Part shown: one piece after another, positions 6,542 to 7,769 of the stretch
Layout: every line of letters begins with the position of its first letter
How positions within the stretch are numbered: the first letter of the stretch is position 1
From: JAXDBV01 sp034678415
Lineage (GTDB): Bacteria; Bacteroidota; Bacteroidia; Bacteroidales; VadinHA17
Length of the DNA: 7,769 nt
Assembly (NCBI GenBank): GCA_034678415.1
Contig: JAXDBV010000165.1
Location: 1 to 7,769 of the forward strand
Direction of reading: 5' to 3'
Position numbers and translations under genes: made by a program
Notes under the pieces: model-generated
The model's input: only the letters and a program-made list of their open reading frames with translations
Database searches by the model: none
What the model was told of the DNA's origin: nothing

Positions 6542-6592
6542 TAAAAAGAAAAATGTCAGCTCTCCTGTATCATATGAACAGGAGAGCTGACA
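6542..6592 (-). terminator. Strong intrinsic terminator ending the susD unit
   Basis: Arms at 6578-6592 (acaggagagctgaca) and 6554-6568 form a perfect 15-bp stem with a 9-base loop. In the minus-strand transcript the stem is followed at once by TTTTTCTTTTT (6553-6543). It starts 5 bases after the stop codon of the small FN3-like lipoprotein gene. It should end most transcription from susD and so limit its read-through into the sulfatase genes. Confidence 0.93.
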
Positions 6593-6597
6593 GTGAA

Positions 6598-7002
6598 CTA
6601 ATCGATAATAATATACTCTCCGGGAGAGTATCTCGTTTTGGATACATTGGGATTATCCGTATCAACTGTTCCCACAACCTTCACCACGAAAATATAGGAT
6701 TTCGCGGGATCGTACGTGGTGTAGGTATAGGTCACCGGTCCATCCGCCACCACAGGGGATGACTTAAGCACATTATCGATATAAACTTTTATTGATACCG
6801 ACACCGGTATGATGATATCATCCGGGAATTGTGCGGGAAGCTCCCACGTCAGTATTACGTTATTGCCGTCAATTGCATGGTTCAGATTAGTCACCGGGCT
6901 GATGGGTGTGCCAGGTTTTGATTCATCAATTTCCCGGTCGTAGCATCCCTGCAATAACAGGGCAATAACTACCGATATGATTATACCAAACTTGTTTTTC
7001 AT
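6598..7002 (-). CDS. Small FN3-like lipoprotein, DUF4945-like
   Basis: A 134-residue predicted lipoprotein. The signal peptide ends in LQGC (lipidated Cys20). The next residues, YDREIDES, are acidic, as in the signals that send Bacteroidota lipoproteins to the cell surface. The remainder fits a single FN3-like beta-sandwich: VTNLNHAIDGNNVILTWELP (37-56, with the buried Trp53), a VSVSIKVYIDN strand (68-77) and the hairpin TYTYTTYDPAKSYIFVVKVV (91-110). Resemblance to the DUF4945 family, small proteins in Bacteroides PULs, is from memory of its general pattern. The gene begins 22 bases after the susD stop, so it is surely co-transcribed, and the terminator follows directly. This slot in a PUL often holds a SusE/SusF-like surface glycan-binding protein, and an accessory binding role is my inference. 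The ATG at 7002 gives a complete signal peptide. Confidence 0.9.
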   Translation of the reverse strand: MKNKFGIIISVVIALLLQGCYDREIDESKPGTPISPVTNLNHAIDGNNVILTWELPAQFPDDIIIPVSVSIKVYIDNVLKSSPVVADGPVTYTYTTYDPAKSYIFVVKVVGTVDTDNPNVSKTRYSPGEYIIID

Positions 7003-7024
7003 GATACATAATAATTTTACAGGT

Positions 7025-7769
7025 TTAATATCCCGGGTTTTGAATCAATTTACCTTTTGACCAGGTAATTGCTGCCTGGGGAATATAGATGAATTCATCT
7101 CGTCCGGAGGTAAAATGACCTATGCTCAGCCACGACAGGCGTACTTTTTCTTTCTCGAAATGTTTATTCATCACCTCTTCAACGATACCCCAGCGTACCA
7201 GGTCAAAGAACCGCCGTCCTTCCCCGGCAAATTCCATACGGCTTTCCCAGATCAGTGCTTTCCATGCATATTCATTATCCCAAGTGCAGTTCACTCCGTC
7301 AACATAAGGTTGAATATTGTAGTTTAGTAGCGGGGTGCCATCCTTGAAGGTCAGCATGCCCGTGCTGTTCGCAGCCCGTTCCCGTAACTGGTTGATAATC
7401 GGCAGTGCCTCATCTTCCCGGCCCAGCTTGATCAGGATTTCAGCTTTCCATAACAATATTTCTGAATACCTGATCACTTTAACGTTCTTGGAATTGCTTC
7501 TGTTTTGCCATTGGCAGGGACCAAAAGGATCCACCTGTTCCTTCAGGGATGCACTGTATCCCCAAATCACTCCATGAGGTGTAGCGGCCGAATCATAAAG
7601 CAAATCCTTGTTATATGCCCAGGGATGGTTCACTATTGCTGCCGTGTGGCTTAATCTTGGATCAAAGGTATTTCCACCGTAATATTCGTAATAATGACCT
7701 AAAAGCTCAGCATCGTTATAGGTGTCAAACAGGGGTAACCCATCCGGTCCTGTTCTGGTCGAATTGATA
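7025..7769 (-). CDS. SusD/RagB-family nutrient-binding lipoprotein, C-terminal part (partial)
   Basis: The frame is open from the window edge to TAA at 7025-7027, giving about 247 residues, roughly the C-terminal half of a typical 500-600-residue SusD protein. A GTG at 7633 lies inside the frame and is not the true start, because clear SusD-like sequence continues upstream of it. Family signatures are RYSEILLWKAEILIKLGRED (helical repeat region), WESRMEFAGEGRRFFDLVRW and the usual C-terminal ending (FIYIPQAAI, then KLIQNPGY). SusD proteins sit on the outer surface as lids over the SusC barrel and bind glycan. Its SusC partner should lie beyond the right edge of the window, and it is a different pair from the susC at 963-1. 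Aromatic residues in the visible part (for example HYYEYYGGN near the edge) may contribute to sugar contact, but the binding platform is not assigned here. Confidence 0.95.
   Translation of the reverse strand, partial: INSTRTGPDGLPLFDTYNDAELLGHYYEYYGGNTFDPRLSHTAAIVNHPWAYNKDLLYDSAATPHGVIWGYSASLKEQVDPFGPCQWQNRSNSKNVKVIRYSEILLWKAEILIKLGREDEALPIINQLRERAANSTGMLTFKDGTPLLNYNIQPYVDGVNCTWDNEYAWKALIWESRMEFAGEGRRFFDLVRWGIVEEVMNKHFEKEKVRLSWLSIGHFTSGRDEFIYIPQAAITWSKGKLIQNPGY

Noticed and set aside
7025..7633. A separate 202-residue protein starting at GTG 7633
   Set aside because: The frame continues unbroken to the window edge with SusD-like sequence, so this is an internal codon of a truncated gene.
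1..7769. CRISPR array, tRNA or rRNA gene, insertion sequence, att site or replication origin
   Set aside because: No repeat-spacer pattern, RNA-gene sequence, transposase-like frame or paired terminal repeats were seen on either strand.

Overview
The window looks like part of a polysaccharide utilization locus (PUL) from a member of the Bacteroidota, probably Bacteroidales-like. The evidence is a SusC-type TonB-linked receptor, a SusD-type lipoprotein, several exported lipoproteins with Bacteroidota-style lipoboxes, weak or absent Shine-Dalgarno sequences, and TAnnTTTG promoter-like motifs. I cannot resolve the genus. Every gene I can support lies on the minus strand, so transcription runs from high to low coordinates.

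Layout in transcription order. (1) 7769-7025: the C-terminal half of a SusD/RagB lipoprotein, cut by the window edge. (2) 7002-6598: a 134-residue lipoprotein with an FN3-like fold, resembling the DUF4945 family, 22 bases after susD. A strong intrinsic terminator (15-bp perfect stem and a T-rich tail) follows 5 bases after its stop and closes this unit. (3) 6361-4817: a Ser-type sulfatase lipoprotein. (4) 4621-3269: a second sulfatase lipoprotein, of Cys type, in which the usual Lys-x-His motif reads Lys-x-Asp. (5) 3012-1534: a 492-residue lipoprotein with a C-terminal TlpA/ResA-like thioredoxin domain (CWIC active site). (6) 963-1: the first 321 residues of a SusC/RagA outer-membrane receptor, cut by the window edge. 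It is the probable start of a second susC-susD pair.

The inferred logic is capture and import of a sulfated glycan. SusC/SusD pairs bind and import oligosaccharides at the outer membrane, the small FN3-like lipoprotein occupies the place of an accessory glycan-binding protein, and the two sulfatases remove sulfate esters. No glycoside hydrolase, polysaccharide lyase, sulfatase-maturating enzyme or regulator lies inside the window, so the substrate and the inducer cannot be read from it.

The only gene-free stretch longer than 300 bases is 964-1533, upstream of the second susC. It holds a perfect 9-bp hairpin, a good -7 promoter motif, a tandem 8-bp repeat and a set of crossing inverted repeats that could form a pseudoknot or mutually exclusive hairpins. 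The window is mostly an ordinary PUL. The parts most worth a second look are the mixed Ser/Cys sulfatase pair, the altered active site of the second sulfatase, the redox lipoprotein beside them, and the structured region before susC.
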